Assembly: GCA_946615905.1 (NCBI GenBank)
Contig: CAMOIE010000002.1
Coordinates: 62,001-126,000, forward strand
Source of the DNA: an uncultured Treponema sp.
Lineage (GTDB): Bacteria; Spirochaetota; Spirochaetia; Treponematales; Treponemataceae
Direction of reading: 5' to 3'
Length of the DNA: 64,000 bases
Shown here: piece by piece, positions 27,051 through 36,435 of the stretch
Position numbering within the stretch: the first letter of the stretch is position 1
How the letters are laid out: the number at the start of each line of letters is the position of its first letter
Program-made: the position numbers and the translations under genes
The notes under the pieces: model-generated
What the model saw: only the letters and a program-made list of their open reading frames with translations
Databases searched by the model: none
What the model was told of the DNA's origin: nothing

Positions 27051-28217
27051 CTACAAACTCTCTTTCAGAATCTCAACGACTTCCGCCTTGTCGAGTTTTT
27101 TGTAGCCGCCTTCGAGCAGAATCGTCGCGTTCGCGATTGCCTCGATGTCGCTTCTCGTTGCGCCGAGTTCGGAGATTTTCATCGCAAGGCCAAGTTCGCG
27201 CATCCATGATTCCATCGCACAAAGTCCTGCCTCGGCAAGTTCCTGTTCTGTCTTTCCGTCCGCGCTCACTCCCCAGACTTCACGGGCAAAGCGGGCGAAC
27301 TTTGGCAAACCACAGGGCATGATGTGGCGGTAATAGGGAAGGGAAACCGCGGCGAGTGTCATTCCGTGGGTCGCGTCGGTGACGGCTCCGACTGCCTGAC
27401 CGAGCATGTGAACCATCCAGTCCTCGCTCTTTCCGCAGGCGACGAGTTTGTTCAAGGCCCAGGTCGCAGTCCACATGATGTTGCTCCGCGCCTCGTAGTC
27501 TTCCTGATTTTTGAGCGCGATTCTTGAAGAATGAATCAGGCTTTTCATCAAGGCTTCGCTGATGTAGTCGCTCGTGTTGTCGTCAGTTCCGGAAAAATAC
27601 TGCTCCGAGATGTGGTTGAAGATGTCGTAGATTCCCGCGACCATCTGCCTTTTTGGGAGCGAGAATGTGAATTCTGGGTTCAGAATCGAGAACTTAGGGA
27701 AGACTTCCGTTCCAAAGACATGGCCGATTTTGAGTTTTTGCGCGTGGTTCGTGATGACCGCTCCGCCGTTCATTTCGCTTCCGGTTCCGGCCATTGTTAG
27801 CACACAGCCGACCGGCACAACCGGGCATGAAACGTCCTCAAAGCGGAGGTAATATTTTTGCCAGGGGTCTTCGTCGCAATGTATGGAAACGGAAACTGCC
27901 TTCGCGTAATCGCAGCAAGAGCCGCCGCCCACCGCAAGCAAAAAGTCCACTTTGTTTTCGCGTGCGATTTTTACGCCCTCGTTCAGTTTTTCGACCGTCG
28001 GATTTGGCATGACGCCCGCATCCTCGACAATCGTCTTTCCGCATTTTTTGAGTGCGGCGACAACAGCGTCATACACTCCGTTTTTCTTGATTGAACCGCC
28101 GCCGTAAATGAGCTGCACGGTTTTTCCGTATTTTGGAAGCTCTTCTTCAAGCCCCAAAAGAGCGTCCTTTCCAAAGTAAAGTTTTGTCGGATTGTGAAAT
28201 GTGAAATTTCCTTGCAT
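27051..28217 (-). CDS. Iron-containing alcohol dehydrogenase
   Basis: NPTKLYFGKDAL...QLIYGGGSIKKNGVYD...LLAVGGGSCCDYAKAVS. Confidence 0.9.
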   Translation of the reverse strand: MQGNFTFHNPTKLYFGKDALLGLEEELPKYGKTVQLIYGGGSIKKNGVYDAVVAALKKCGKTIVEDAGVMPNPTVEKLNEGVKIARENKVDFLLAVGGGSCCDYAKAVSVSIHCDEDPWQKYYLRFEDVSCPVVPVGCVLTMAGTGSEMNGGAVITNHAQKLKIGHVFGTEVFPKFSILNPEFTFSLPKRQMVAGIYDIFNHISEQYFSGTDDNTSDYISEALMKSLIHSSRIALKNQEDYEARSNIMWTATWALNKLVACGKSEDWMVHMLGQAVGAVTDATHGMTLAAVSLPYYRHIMPCGLPKFARFAREVWGVSADGKTEQELAEAGLCAMESWMRELGLAMKISELGATRSDIEAIANATILLEGGYKKLDKAEVVEILKESL

Positions 28218-28239
28218 TTTTTTTTCCTCCTAAAGTTCT

Positions 28240-28336
28240 AGTTTATAAAATTCGTAAAAATATGCACGTCACGTTTTGGCATTTTCACGCCCGCTTCCTC
28301 GCCTGCCTTGCGGTTTTTCACGAGCCAGGCGATGTT
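28240..28336 (-). pseudogene. 3'-terminal fragment duplicated from the FMN-reductase gene at 31682-32302
   Basis: 97 bp near-identical to 31684-31780; reverse-strand translation VKNRKAGEEAGVKMPKRDVHIFTNFIN*. Confidence 0.85.
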
Positions 28337-28390
28337 CAATATCCGTCCGCTTTTCTGCTTCCGCTCGCGCCGCCGTTCGCTCGCCCACTT

Positions 28391-29284
28391 CTACCAATTC
28401 TCGTACCGTCTCCCTGTATCAAGTTCACCAATTCTCTTCATTTCGTCCGCGCTCAACTCAAAATCCCAGACGGCGCAGTTTTCGCGGATATGCGCTGCGT
28501 TCGCGCTTCCGGGAATTGCGATAAAGCCCGCTTGCAAGTGCCAGCGCAAGATTATCTGTGCCGCAGTCTTTTTGTGCGACTTTGCGATTTCAAGAATAGA
28601 CTTGTTGTTCAAACTATCTTTTGTGTGTCCGCGCCCGCCGAGCGGATAGTAGCTTTCGATTACAATGCCTTCGGTTTTGCACCAGTCGCGGAGGGCGTTG
28701 TTTTGGTAGAAGATGTGGTTCTCGTTTTGAATCACGCAGGGCTTTGTCTTTGCGAACGAAAGAACACGCTTCACGTCGCGTTCGGTGTAATAGTTTGAAA
28801 TCCCGAGAGAGCGGACAATGCCCTTTTGAACAGACCGCTCCATCGCCTCGTAGAGTTTTTTCTCGTCGCTTCCTTGTTGGTGGACGAGCATCAAGTCGAT
28901 GTAGCCAAGCCCTATCGCCTCGTTGCATTCGGAAATCGCCTTGTCGTAGTTGGGGTAGCCCCACGGAGTCACCTTGCTGGTGACAAAAATCTCCTCGCGA
29001 GTTACAAGCCCTTCCGCTATCGCCCGCCGAATGCCCCGACCGACTCCGCGCTCCGTTCCGTAGTATTTTGCCGTGTCAATCAATCGGCATCCCGCCTTAA
29101 TCGCCTCATAAGTGCAGTTTTCCGCCTCCGCGTCGGAAAGTGACCAAGTTCCGAAGCCCGCAAGCGGCATTTTATAGCCCGAATTGAGTTTTACGCTTTT
29201 CATCTGATTTTTCCCCTGCGCGAATATTGTTGCCGTCATAAAAATCGCTGTTACAAAAAGTAAAAGTGATTTTTTCATTTTCAT
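28391..29284 (-). CDS. Aldo/keto reductase, with signal peptide
   Basis: KMPLAGFGTWSLSDAEAENCTYEAIKAGCRLIDTAKYYGTERGVGRGI...GYIDLMLVHQQG. Confidence 0.88.
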   Translation of the reverse strand: MKMKKSLLLFVTAIFMTATIFAQGKNQMKSVKLNSGYKMPLAGFGTWSLSDAEAENCTYEAIKAGCRLIDTAKYYGTERGVGRGIRRAIAEGLVTREEIFVTSKVTPWGYPNYDKAISECNEAIGLGYIDLMLVHQQGSDEKKLYEAMERSVQKGIVRSLGISNYYTERDVKRVLSFAKTKPCVIQNENHIFYQNNALRDWCKTEGIVIESYYPLGGRGHTKDSLNNKSILEIAKSHKKTAAQIILRWHLQAGFIAIPGSANAAHIRENCAVWDFELSADEMKRIGELDTGRRYENW

Positions 29285-29616
29285 TCCTCATCGTCCCAGA
29301 TTTTGTTCTGCTTCGCGATGTTGAAAACGCCCCAAGCCTTCGGCCAGCCCGCGTAAAAAGCGACGTGGGTTACAATCGCGGCGAATTCCTTTTTCGTAAC
29401 GCCGTGCGCCTTCGCGTTCTTGAGGTGGTAGACAATCGGCTCTCCCGTGATTCCCTGCGACATAAGCGACACGAACGTGATAATGCAGCGCGTCTTTAGG
29501 TCGATGTCGGGATTGTTCCAGTTCTCGCCAAAGAGAATGTCGTCGTTGAAGTGCGCGAAGTCTGGCGCAAAGTCGCCCAACTGCTCTCTGCCCGCTGTCT
29601 GTGTGATTTTTTCCAT
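29281..29616 (-). CDS. Carboxymuconolactone decarboxylase family protein
   Basis: DLKTRCIITFVSLMSQGITGEPIVYHLKNAKAHGVTKKEFAAIVTHVAFYAGWPKAW. Confidence 0.88.
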   Translation of the reverse strand: MEKITQTAGREQLGDFAPDFAHFNDDILFGENWNNPDIDLKTRCIITFVSLMSQGITGEPIVYHLKNAKAHGVTKKEFAAIVTHVAFYAGWPKAWGVFNIAKQNKIWDDEE

Positions 29617-29633
29617 AAAATGACTCCTTAAAA

Positions 29634-30650
29634 TTATTTTTTCAGTCCCTTCATCATTCCCGCGACTTCCTTCTCGCCCGGTCTCCCCGCAGGTCCAACC
29701 AGTTCGTGCGCGGTGTACAGCTCTTCAAGATACGAGATTTCCTCCACCGTAAGCTTTATCTCCAGTGCGCGAACCAAGTCCGCGACGCGCTCCGCCTTTG
29801 TACAGCCGCAAATTGGGCTTTCAATTCCTTTTTCCCAGAGCCAAGCGAGTGCCACGTCCGCCATTGCCACGCCGTGATTTTTTGCGACTTCTTCCACACG
29901 CGCGATTATCTTCATGTTGTTTTCTTTATAAGCGTCGTACTTGTCGCGGGCAACCTTGTCGGTTTCGGCGCGTTTGGAACTTCCTTCCCAAGTCGCACGG
30001 GTCAAATGCCCTGCGGCAAGGGCGGAAAAAGGCGTGATTGTCATTCCGAACTGACGCGCCACAGGCAAAAGTTCCCGCTCGTCCTCGCGGTAAATCAAAT
30101 TGTAATGCGGTTGCAGGACGGAAAAGCGAGTCCAGCCGTTTTTGTCGGCGGCGTTCTGCATATTGTGCAACTGGTAGGCGTACATCTCGCTTGCCCCGAT
30201 TGCGCGGACTTTCCCCGTGCGAACCAAGTCGTCGAGAGCCTGCATAGTTTCTTCTATCGGGGTTGCGTAGTCGAAGCGGTGAATCAAATAAAGGTCGAGA
30301 TAGTCCGTGCCGAGCCGCCCCAGCGTGCCGTCAATTTCCCGCTTGATTGCCTTTGCGCTAAGTCCGCCCTCATTGAAAAAGACTTTGCTTGCAAGAACAA
30401 CTTTGTCGCGCGCGATTCCGAGGTTTTTAATCGACCTTCTCAAAAACTCCTCGCTCGTTCCCTTGGAATAGCAGTTGGCCGTGTCAAAAAAGTTGATTCC
30501 CGCATCGAACGCCGCCTTGACAACGGATTCGGTCGTCTTTTGGTCAACGACCCAGGCGTGAAAGTCGGGAAAAACCTCGCCGAATCCCATGCAGCCGATA
30601 CAGATTTTTGAAATCTCAATGTCCGTGTTTCCAAGTTTCGTGTATTCCAT
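29634..30650 (-). CDS. Aldo/keto reductase
   Basis: MEYTKLGNTDIEISKICIGCMGFGE...AAFDAGINFFDTANCYSKGTSEEFLRRSI...DYLDLYLIHRFDY. Confidence 0.9.
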   Translation of the reverse strand: MEYTKLGNTDIEISKICIGCMGFGEVFPDFHAWVVDQKTTESVVKAAFDAGINFFDTANCYSKGTSEEFLRRSIKNLGIARDKVVLASKVFFNEGGLSAKAIKREIDGTLGRLGTDYLDLYLIHRFDYATPIEETMQALDDLVRTGKVRAIGASEMYAYQLHNMQNAADKNGWTRFSVLQPHYNLIYREDERELLPVARQFGMTITPFSALAAGHLTRATWEGSSKRAETDKVARDKYDAYKENNMKIIARVEEVAKNHGVAMADVALAWLWEKGIESPICGCTKAERVADLVRALEIKLTVEEISYLEELYTAHELVGPAGRPGEKEVAGMMKGLKK

Positions 30651-30675
30651 AAAAGCCTCCAAAATTACAGTTTGA

Positions 30676-30802
30676 TTTTTGGGCGCATGGCCGCAGGGTT
30701 CGACAGGCTCACCCACAGCGACCACCGGGCTTTCCGCCACTCCGCTGTCGCTTCGGCCTCGCTACGCGAGTCTGCCTGCGGCATGGCTCCAATCCCTTGC
30801 GC
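30676..30802 (-). repeat. Variable-stem intergenic repeat family V, copy 3
   Basis: Reverse complement: CGCAAGGGATTGGAGCC...AAGCGACAGCGGAGTGGCGGAAAGCCCGGTGGTCGC...GCGGCCATGCGCCCAAAAA. Confidence 0.75.
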
Positions 30803-30807
30803 GTTTG

Positions 30808-31341
30808 CTACAATTTGATTTTTCCGTCCGACATGCACCAGAGCATTACCCGCCCATAGAATTCTGAGACGATTTTTTTTGAAAGCCCTTCCGTGTCGGT
30901 CGCCGGCTCCAAGTCGCCCTCGGCGATTTCCTCGTCCAAAAGTTTTTTCACCGTCGAAAGGTCAAATTCCAGCTTTCTCATGCCGTTTTCCTCGCCCGAA
31001 AGGGGCGCCGCCACCGCCTTGAACCACTGCTGCGTGATTCCGAGCGTGCTGTTTTTGACCGTCTTTGTCGATTCCTTTATGAAAAGCTCCACTTTTTCCT
31101 TCGCCGGAATCCGCTTTTTAAAGATTTTGTCCGCGTTTTTGAGGCTTTTGTCGTAGGCTATGTCCGCGCACACGTCTTCAAGACGCTTGAAGTAGACATA
31201 AAAAGTCCCCTTCGCTACGCCCGCCTTTTTGGTGATTTCGTCAATCGACATCTCGCCGTAAGACTTTTCGCCTGAAAGTTCCTTCACCGCGTCGATTATC
31301 TTTTGCCGCGTCACAAGCGCCGCTTCCTGCCGTTTCGTCAT
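30808..31341 (-). CDS. TetR-family transcriptional regulator
   Basis: TRQKIIDAVKELSGEKSYGEMSIDEITKKAGVAKGTFYVYFKRLEDVCADI. Confidence 0.9.
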   Translation of the reverse strand: MTKRQEAALVTRQKIIDAVKELSGEKSYGEMSIDEITKKAGVAKGTFYVYFKRLEDVCADIAYDKSLKNADKIFKKRIPAKEKVELFIKESTKTVKNSTLGITQQWFKAVAAPLSGEENGMRKLEFDLSTVKKLLDEEIAEGDLEPATDTEGLSKKIVSEFYGRVMLWCMSDGKIKL

Positions 31342-31462
31342 AATCAGTTTTCCTTACACTGATTATTGTAATATAGTCAATGAATTTAGTCAATGAAAAT
31401 GACATTTTTTTTCAAAACGAGGTTTTATGAAGAATACGCTATAATTTTAAGACAGACAAAGC

Positions 31463-31557
31463 TTGAACACGCGAATCTTCAAGGAATGGCTTCCAACGAA
31501 CGGAAAGTACGAAATCGCCTCGGGCTACAGCATTGAGTGGTACGACACGCAGAACGG
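31463..31557 (+). pseudogene. C-terminal fragment of AraC/GyrI-like regulator (paralog of 53345-54279)
   Basis: LNTRIFKEWLPTNGKYEIASGYSIEWYDTQNG matches LNTRIFKEWLPTNGKYEIAAGYNIEWYDTQNG of the intact gene. Confidence 0.85.
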
Positions 31558-31681
31558 CAGTCGATTTTTTCGCCACGCCTCGGCTACTTTCTTACCGACA
31601 GCACAAAATCCACATATCCGTTTCCAAGAACTGAAAGCAGGCTTTCCCGCGTTGCACCCGCGCTGTGTTTCAGGGTTTCTT

Positions 31682-32302
31682 TCAGTTTATAAAATTCGTA
31701 AAGATATGCGCGTCGCGTTCAGGCATTTTCACGCCCGCTTCCTCGCCTGCCTTGCGGTTCTTTACGAGCCAGGCGATGTTGTCCGCAAGGACGCGCATTG
31801 TCTGCAAGCCCTCCGCGTCTTTTTCAACGTCCTCTGCGCTAAATCCGTGGACTTGGTTCCAGTACTGGCTTGCGGGAATCATGCAGTTCAACATTCCGAA
31901 GTACATATTGAGCCGTTCGTAGGCAGCAGTCGCTCCCCCGCGCCGGCAGCTGACCACGCTTGCGGCGATTTTTCCGTCGAGTTTTGCACCAGCCGAATAC
32001 GAAAGCCTGTCCATAAACGAGGTGATTCTTCCGTTCGGGCCGCCGTAGTACACGGGCGAGCCGATTACAATTCCGTCGGCGGTGTCGAGTTTTGCGGCGA
32101 CCTCGTTCACGATGTCGTCAAAGGCGCATTTTCCGGTCTTGTAGCAAGAGCCGCAGGCGATGCAGTCCTGCATGGGCTTGTTCCCGAGCCAGATGATTTC
32201 GCCTTCGATTCCGTTTTTTGAAAGCTGATTTTTCACTTCCTCCAACGCGCGGTTCGTGCATCCATCCTTTCGCGGACTTCCGTTAATCAACAATATTCCC
32301 AT
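31682..32302 (-). CDS. NADPH-dependent FMN reductase / flavodoxin-fold protein
   Basis: MGILLINGSPRKDGCTNRALEEVKNQL...CIACGSCYKTGKCAFDD...GIVIGSPVYYGGPNGRITSFMDR. Confidence 0.9.
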   Translation of the reverse strand: MGILLINGSPRKDGCTNRALEEVKNQLSKNGIEGEIIWLGNKPMQDCIACGSCYKTGKCAFDDIVNEVAAKLDTADGIVIGSPVYYGGPNGRITSFMDRLSYSAGAKLDGKIAASVVSCRRGGATAAYERLNMYFGMLNCMIPASQYWNQVHGFSAEDVEKDAEGLQTMRVLADNIAWLVKNRKAGEEAGVKMPERDAHIFTNFIN

Positions 32303-32325
32303 GACTGTTTCCTCCGAGAGATAAT

Positions 32326-32374
32326 TGACGCTATGTCAGATAATTTAGAATACAAGACAACTGACATTGTGTCA
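32326..32374. promoter_or_regulatory. Pair of TGACNNNNNTGTCA-type operators (same class as 17060-17109)
   Basis: TGACGCTATGTCA (32326-32338) and TGACATTGTGTCA (32362-32374). Confidence 0.6.
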
Positions 32375-32587
32375 AGAAAAAATAAAATCTTTCTTTAAAA
32401 AGTGCCCAAACGCCTTATAACCACAAGTGATGGACAAACTCAAGCGAAATCTTTTTGGTCAAATCTCAAAACTCTTGACTCAAGTTCCTTTTGAAAGTGC
32501 AAATTGCAGAAAATTCATGTATAATGAACCATGGTGAAAAGCAATAATGGCTGAATTAACACTATATGGAAAAAATATGCCGAGACA

Positions 32588-33046
32588 TTGCGAGGTGAAA
32601 AATCCAAAGAGGGTAGTTCCGAAAGGAAAAAGTTTTTTAATGACTTAGGATGCAGTGATTTTGGACTTGATGTATTCAATCAGTTTTATTTTTCCAGAAC
32701 GAGGCGTAGCCTTGAACACTTTTTTGCGCAGGCCTTGGTAAAAGAAGATAACAGCACACCTACAGAAAAACAGATAAACTGCTTCGGGAACTTTGCTATG
32801 ATTGGTGCGGAGGCGAACAGTTCCGGCTCTGACTGGACTTGCCACACAAAACTAAATCACTATCGGGATAGCTCAAATAAAATACGAAAAATCAGCGTCG
32901 CCTCATTGAAATTCTGGATAATGATGCAGATTTGCAAGGACAATTTAGGAAAACGCAATGAAGGTGATGAATGGAATTGGAGTGACATCCAACAACATCA
33001 GGAAGCTATGATGAAGTTTTTTGGGCATGGAGAGAAGAATCTATAA
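32588..33046 (+). pseudogene. C-terminal fragment of a DUF262/GmrSD-like protein
   Basis: RRSLEHFFAQALVKEDNSTPTEKQINCFGNFAMIGAEANSSGSDW...KLNHYRDSSNKIRKISVASLKFWIMMQI resembles the C-terminal half of DUF262/HNH proteins. Confidence 0.5.
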
Positions 33047-33171
33047 CAGAAGACGGAATCTTTCAACTTTCATATGATAAATACAGGAGCCATGGATGAT
33101 ATGAAACTTGGGATTGTCTTTTGGAGATGGGGTGAGTTGCCGACAATTTGTCGACAACTGAAAAAACTGTC

Positions 33172-34899
33172 CTACTTCAAGCACTCGTTGACCCATGCGA
33201 TAAAGTTCGCGTGGGCTTCTCCGCTACGTTCAGCCTCGCGGTGGCCAAGTCCCCAGACGGTCTCAAAGTCAACTGATTTTACGCCGGGGTAGGCCATCAA
33301 TGCGAGCGAATAGTCAAGCTCCGTGCTTAAAGCCGTGTCACCCTGGAAGAGTCCCGATCGAACCCGCCAGAATTTTGCCGCTTTGCTTGTCTTGTAGCCG
33401 CCAAAAGCGGGGGAGAGGAAATACATTGGATCGTAGAGCATGACTCGGCTTGAGACAGAATTTTTTAGAGCGTCTTTTTTTGCCAAGTCTTCTTCATATT
33501 CGCCAGTCTTGCTTGAGCCAATTGATTTTAACACTTTCGCCATGACCGAATCCCAGTGGACGCCATTTTTGTCACCGTAGCCGAAAAGTGTGTTTTCACC
33601 CTGAGCTTTTTCCAAGTCGTCAAATGCTCCTACTGATTTTGTCGCGGGCTTAACTGCCTTATAAAAATCTTCAAGAGAAGAGATTTTTGCTGTGTTGGTA
33701 TTTTTGTCGTAGTAGACCCAAGTTCCATTTGCGTTGAGGGCGGCGATGTATTCTTCCGCTGAATTGTAACTTGCGGACAGGTCAAGTTTGTTTTCTGAAG
33801 AACTGCGCTTGATGTTGTCGAATGCCTCGAAATTTTGTCCCGGATTTCCCCCGTTGTTTCTTCCGGGGCGGAACATTCCCATTTTTTTACTTTGGTCGAG
33901 CTGCTCCGAGCCGAGGGCTGCTTCCTGCGCCTTTGAAGAATAAGGCCATTTTGTGTCAGAAAGGAAATTGTTTAGAGATTTTTCTACGACAGTTTTCAGA
34001 TAATCCCAGTAAGAGCCCGCATGGTAAAGTCCGTCTTGAGACTGCTCAAGTGTCAAAAGATTTCCGTTTTCATCTTTCAAGTCGAGAGAGTTGAAATACT
34101 TTGCGAATTCAATCGCAAGTCCGTCTGAAAGTGCCTTTGTCTGTGAGTCCAGGCCGCTTCTTGAAAGTCCTAGTTCCCATTCGTATGCTTCGTTCGCGGA
34201 AGAAAGATTTGTAATAGGGCACCAGTCCATGCTTCCCATGATGGCATCGCTTTCATCCATTACGGCTCCGATTGCTTTAAGATACGGCTCGTAGTCTTTT
34301 GCATCCCCGGTTGCACCGATTAAGGCCGACTGTGCGCCACCGCCAGACATTCCGTATGTGAAATAGCGGTCAGTGTCGCCAGGGAGCAAGTCCTTGTTGT
34401 AGCGGATAAAGCGGATTGCCGCCTTAAAGTCTGTAACTCCGGCTGGTGCCCCGTGGTCGCGTCCCCTGGCTCCAGTGTAGACAAAGATGAATCCTGCGTC
34501 CGTATAATTTTTTGCGGCAGAGGTATATTTTGAAGGAGGCTCGCAGGCTGCGTATCCGCCTGTGTCAACAGGAGTGGCGAAGGGGGCGGTCTTTGCTGTA
34601 TAGGAGGCGACTTTCGCATTTTTGTTTACGCTGGCAGTCCATGTGCCGTCACCGTTGTCTTTTGCAGTGAAGAATTTTCCTGGAACGAAGACTCCTAAAT
34701 TCTCGTATTTTTCGTCAGCGGGATTTGCCACGTAGACTATTCCTGTCTGATAAAAAACATCGTCAACCTCGTTGTAAAGCCATTTTGTCATGTTGATTTT
34801 TTCCGGCAATTTTTTTGCCACGTCTGCTTTGTTGGACGTGCATGACGAAAAAATTAGGCTTGCGGCCAAAAGAGAAAAAGTAAGAATTGATTTTTTCAT
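33172..34899 (-). CDS. Tannase-B-like/carboxylesterase-like lipoprotein
   Basis: Lipobox-like LIFSSC; DAGFIFVYTGARGRDHGAPAGVTDFKAAIRFIRYNKDLLPGDTDRYFTYGMSGGGAQSALIGATG. Confidence 0.75.
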   Translation of the reverse strand: MKKSILTFSLLAASLIFSSCTSNKADVAKKLPEKINMTKWLYNEVDDVFYQTGIVYVANPADEKYENLGVFVPGKFFTAKDNGDGTWTASVNKNAKVASYTAKTAPFATPVDTGGYAACEPPSKYTSAAKNYTDAGFIFVYTGARGRDHGAPAGVTDFKAAIRFIRYNKDLLPGDTDRYFTYGMSGGGAQSALIGATGDAKDYEPYLKAIGAVMDESDAIMGSMDWCPITNLSSANEAYEWELGLSRSGLDSQTKALSDGLAIEFAKYFNSLDLKDENGNLLTLEQSQDGLYHAGSYWDYLKTVVEKSLNNFLSDTKWPYSSKAQEAALGSEQLDQSKKMGMFRPGRNNGGNPGQNFEAFDNIKRSSSENKLDLSASYNSAEEYIAALNANGTWVYYDKNTNTAKISSLEDFYKAVKPATKSVGAFDDLEKAQGENTLFGYGDKNGVHWDSVMAKVLKSIGSSKTGEYEEDLAKKDALKNSVSSRVMLYDPMYFLSPAFGGYKTSKAAKFWRVRSGLFQGDTALSTELDYSLALMAYPGVKSVDFETVWGLGHREAERSGEAHANFIAWVNECLK

Positions 34900-35068
34900 G
34901 CTTGATTGTCCCTTTGTGAATGTGTAAAAAAGTTTGGCAATGATATTTGCCAGATAATCCGCTTATTATATATGGAAAGAGATTTCTTCGTAGAAGGTTA
35001 CAGTCTGTCGAACGCCCAAAAACACCCTCCACAAAAATCCTGCATTGTGCTAAGATTGACAACTCATT

Positions 35069-36379
35069 ATGAACGGTAAAAAATCAGACGCGCTCATTAT
35101 CGGGGCGGCACTTTTCGCGATGTTTTTTGGCTCTGGAAATTTAATTTTTCCTCCATATATAGGCGTTACCTGCGGGTCGAGATGGCTGCTGGGATTCATC
35201 TCGTATTTTATCGCGGACGGCGGACTCGCCCTCCTGACTGTTTTTGCGATGGCAAAAGCCGGTGGCGACCTCGGAAAAATCACCGGGACAATCGGACGCG
35301 CACCCTCAGTCATTTTGAACACAATCTCCATGCTTTGCATAGGCCCCTTTCTTGCGATTCCGAGGAACGGAGCTGTGACATTTGAAGTCGGAGTCCAGTC
35401 AGTCGCGGGTAGCGTCCAGCTGGGGCAGTTGGCCAGAATTATTTTTTCTGTCGTCTTTTTTACAGTCGTCCTCTTGCTGACCCTAAAGCCTTCTTCCGTG
35501 CTGGATATTGTCGGAAAAATCCTCACTCCACTTCTTTCCGCGACATTGCTGATTATGATTTTTGCCGGAATACTCGACCCAAAGCGCGGCGCGCATTTCG
35601 TGCAGAACTCTTCGATAATCCGCGACGGAATCTACAACGGCTACCAGACCCTCGACATGCTTGCGGCCCTCTTTTTCTCGATGATTGCAATCCGTGCCAT
35701 TGAGTCGAAGGGCTACAAGTCTGACCTTTTAAAAAGAAAAATCATAAGTGCCTCTGGCCTTGTCTCAGGGCTTGGCCTTGCGGTCATTTACGGGGGACTG
35801 ACTTTCCTCGGTGCTACGACCGGCTCTCTTTGGGAGCATGGGGTTAGGGACGCTCGGATCAGTCAGGCTCAACTTTTGATAAACATAACGCAAAGCCTTT
35901 TGGGGCGGCCCGGTGCCATTCTGATTGGAATCGTGATAACTCTTGCCTGTATTACGACCGCAATCGGACTGACTTCCGCGACCGCCTCCTATTTTGAGGA
36001 GCTTTCAAATAAAAAACTTCCTTACCGGGCTGTCGTGATTGCAGTCTGCGTCCTTTCGGCCATTCTCTGCAACCTCGGACTTGACCTGATTATTTCCGCC
36101 GCATTCCCGATCCTCTCGCTCTTGTACCCAGTCATCACATTTTTGATTGTCACGTCATTTTTTGAGAGCCGGATAAAAAATCGACTTCCTTTTATTTTAG
36201 GAACTCTCGTCGCCTTTGCAATCAGCCTTTTGAACACAGCCGAAGACCTATTTGCCATCAGGAGCCTTTCGTTTGTTCATCTGTTACCATTAAGCTCCGT
36301 CAGTCTTGAATGGCTGCCACCCGCAGCTATCGTCTTTGTGATTGCCGCGCTTGTTAGTGGGAGAAAGGGGAAAAGGTGA
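35069..36379 (+). CDS. brnQ: Branched-chain amino acid transport system II carrier (BrnQ-like)
   Basis: DALIIGAALFAMFFGSGNLIFPPYIGVTCGSRWLLGFISYFIADGGLALL...YNGYQTLDMLAALFFSMIAI. Confidence 0.92.
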   Translation: MNGKKSDALIIGAALFAMFFGSGNLIFPPYIGVTCGSRWLLGFISYFIADGGLALLTVFAMAKAGGDLGKITGTIGRAPSVILNTISMLCIGPFLAIPRNGAVTFEVGVQSVAGSVQLGQLARIIFSVVFFTVVLLLTLKPSSVLDIVGKILTPLLSATLLIMIFAGILDPKRGAHFVQNSSIIRDGIYNGYQTLDMLAALFFSMIAIRAIESKGYKSDLLKRKIISASGLVSGLGLAVIYGGLTFLGATTGSLWEHGVRDARISQAQLLINITQSLLGRPGAILIGIVITLACITTAIGLTSATASYFEELSNKKLPYRAVVIAVCVLSAILCNLGLDLIISAAFPILSLLYPVITFLIVTSFFESRIKNRLPFILGTLVAFAISLLNTAEDLFAIRSLSFVHLLPLSSVSLEWLPPAAIVFVIAALVSGRKGKR

Positions 36380-36435
36380 AGGGGGGAGAATAGTGGGGCG
36401 TGAGTAATTTTTTTTATAAAGCCACCGTCATTGTA

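Noticed and set aside
26780-27322. 180-aa plus-strand ORF
   Set aside because: Runs through the hairpin cluster into the antisense of the ADH gene.
29706-30611. 301-aa plus-strand ORF
   Set aside because: Antisense to the well-supported aldo/keto reductase.
31463-32221. 252-aa plus-strand ORF
   Set aside because: Only the first ~32 codons match the AraC/GyrI tail; the rest is antisense of the FMN reductase.
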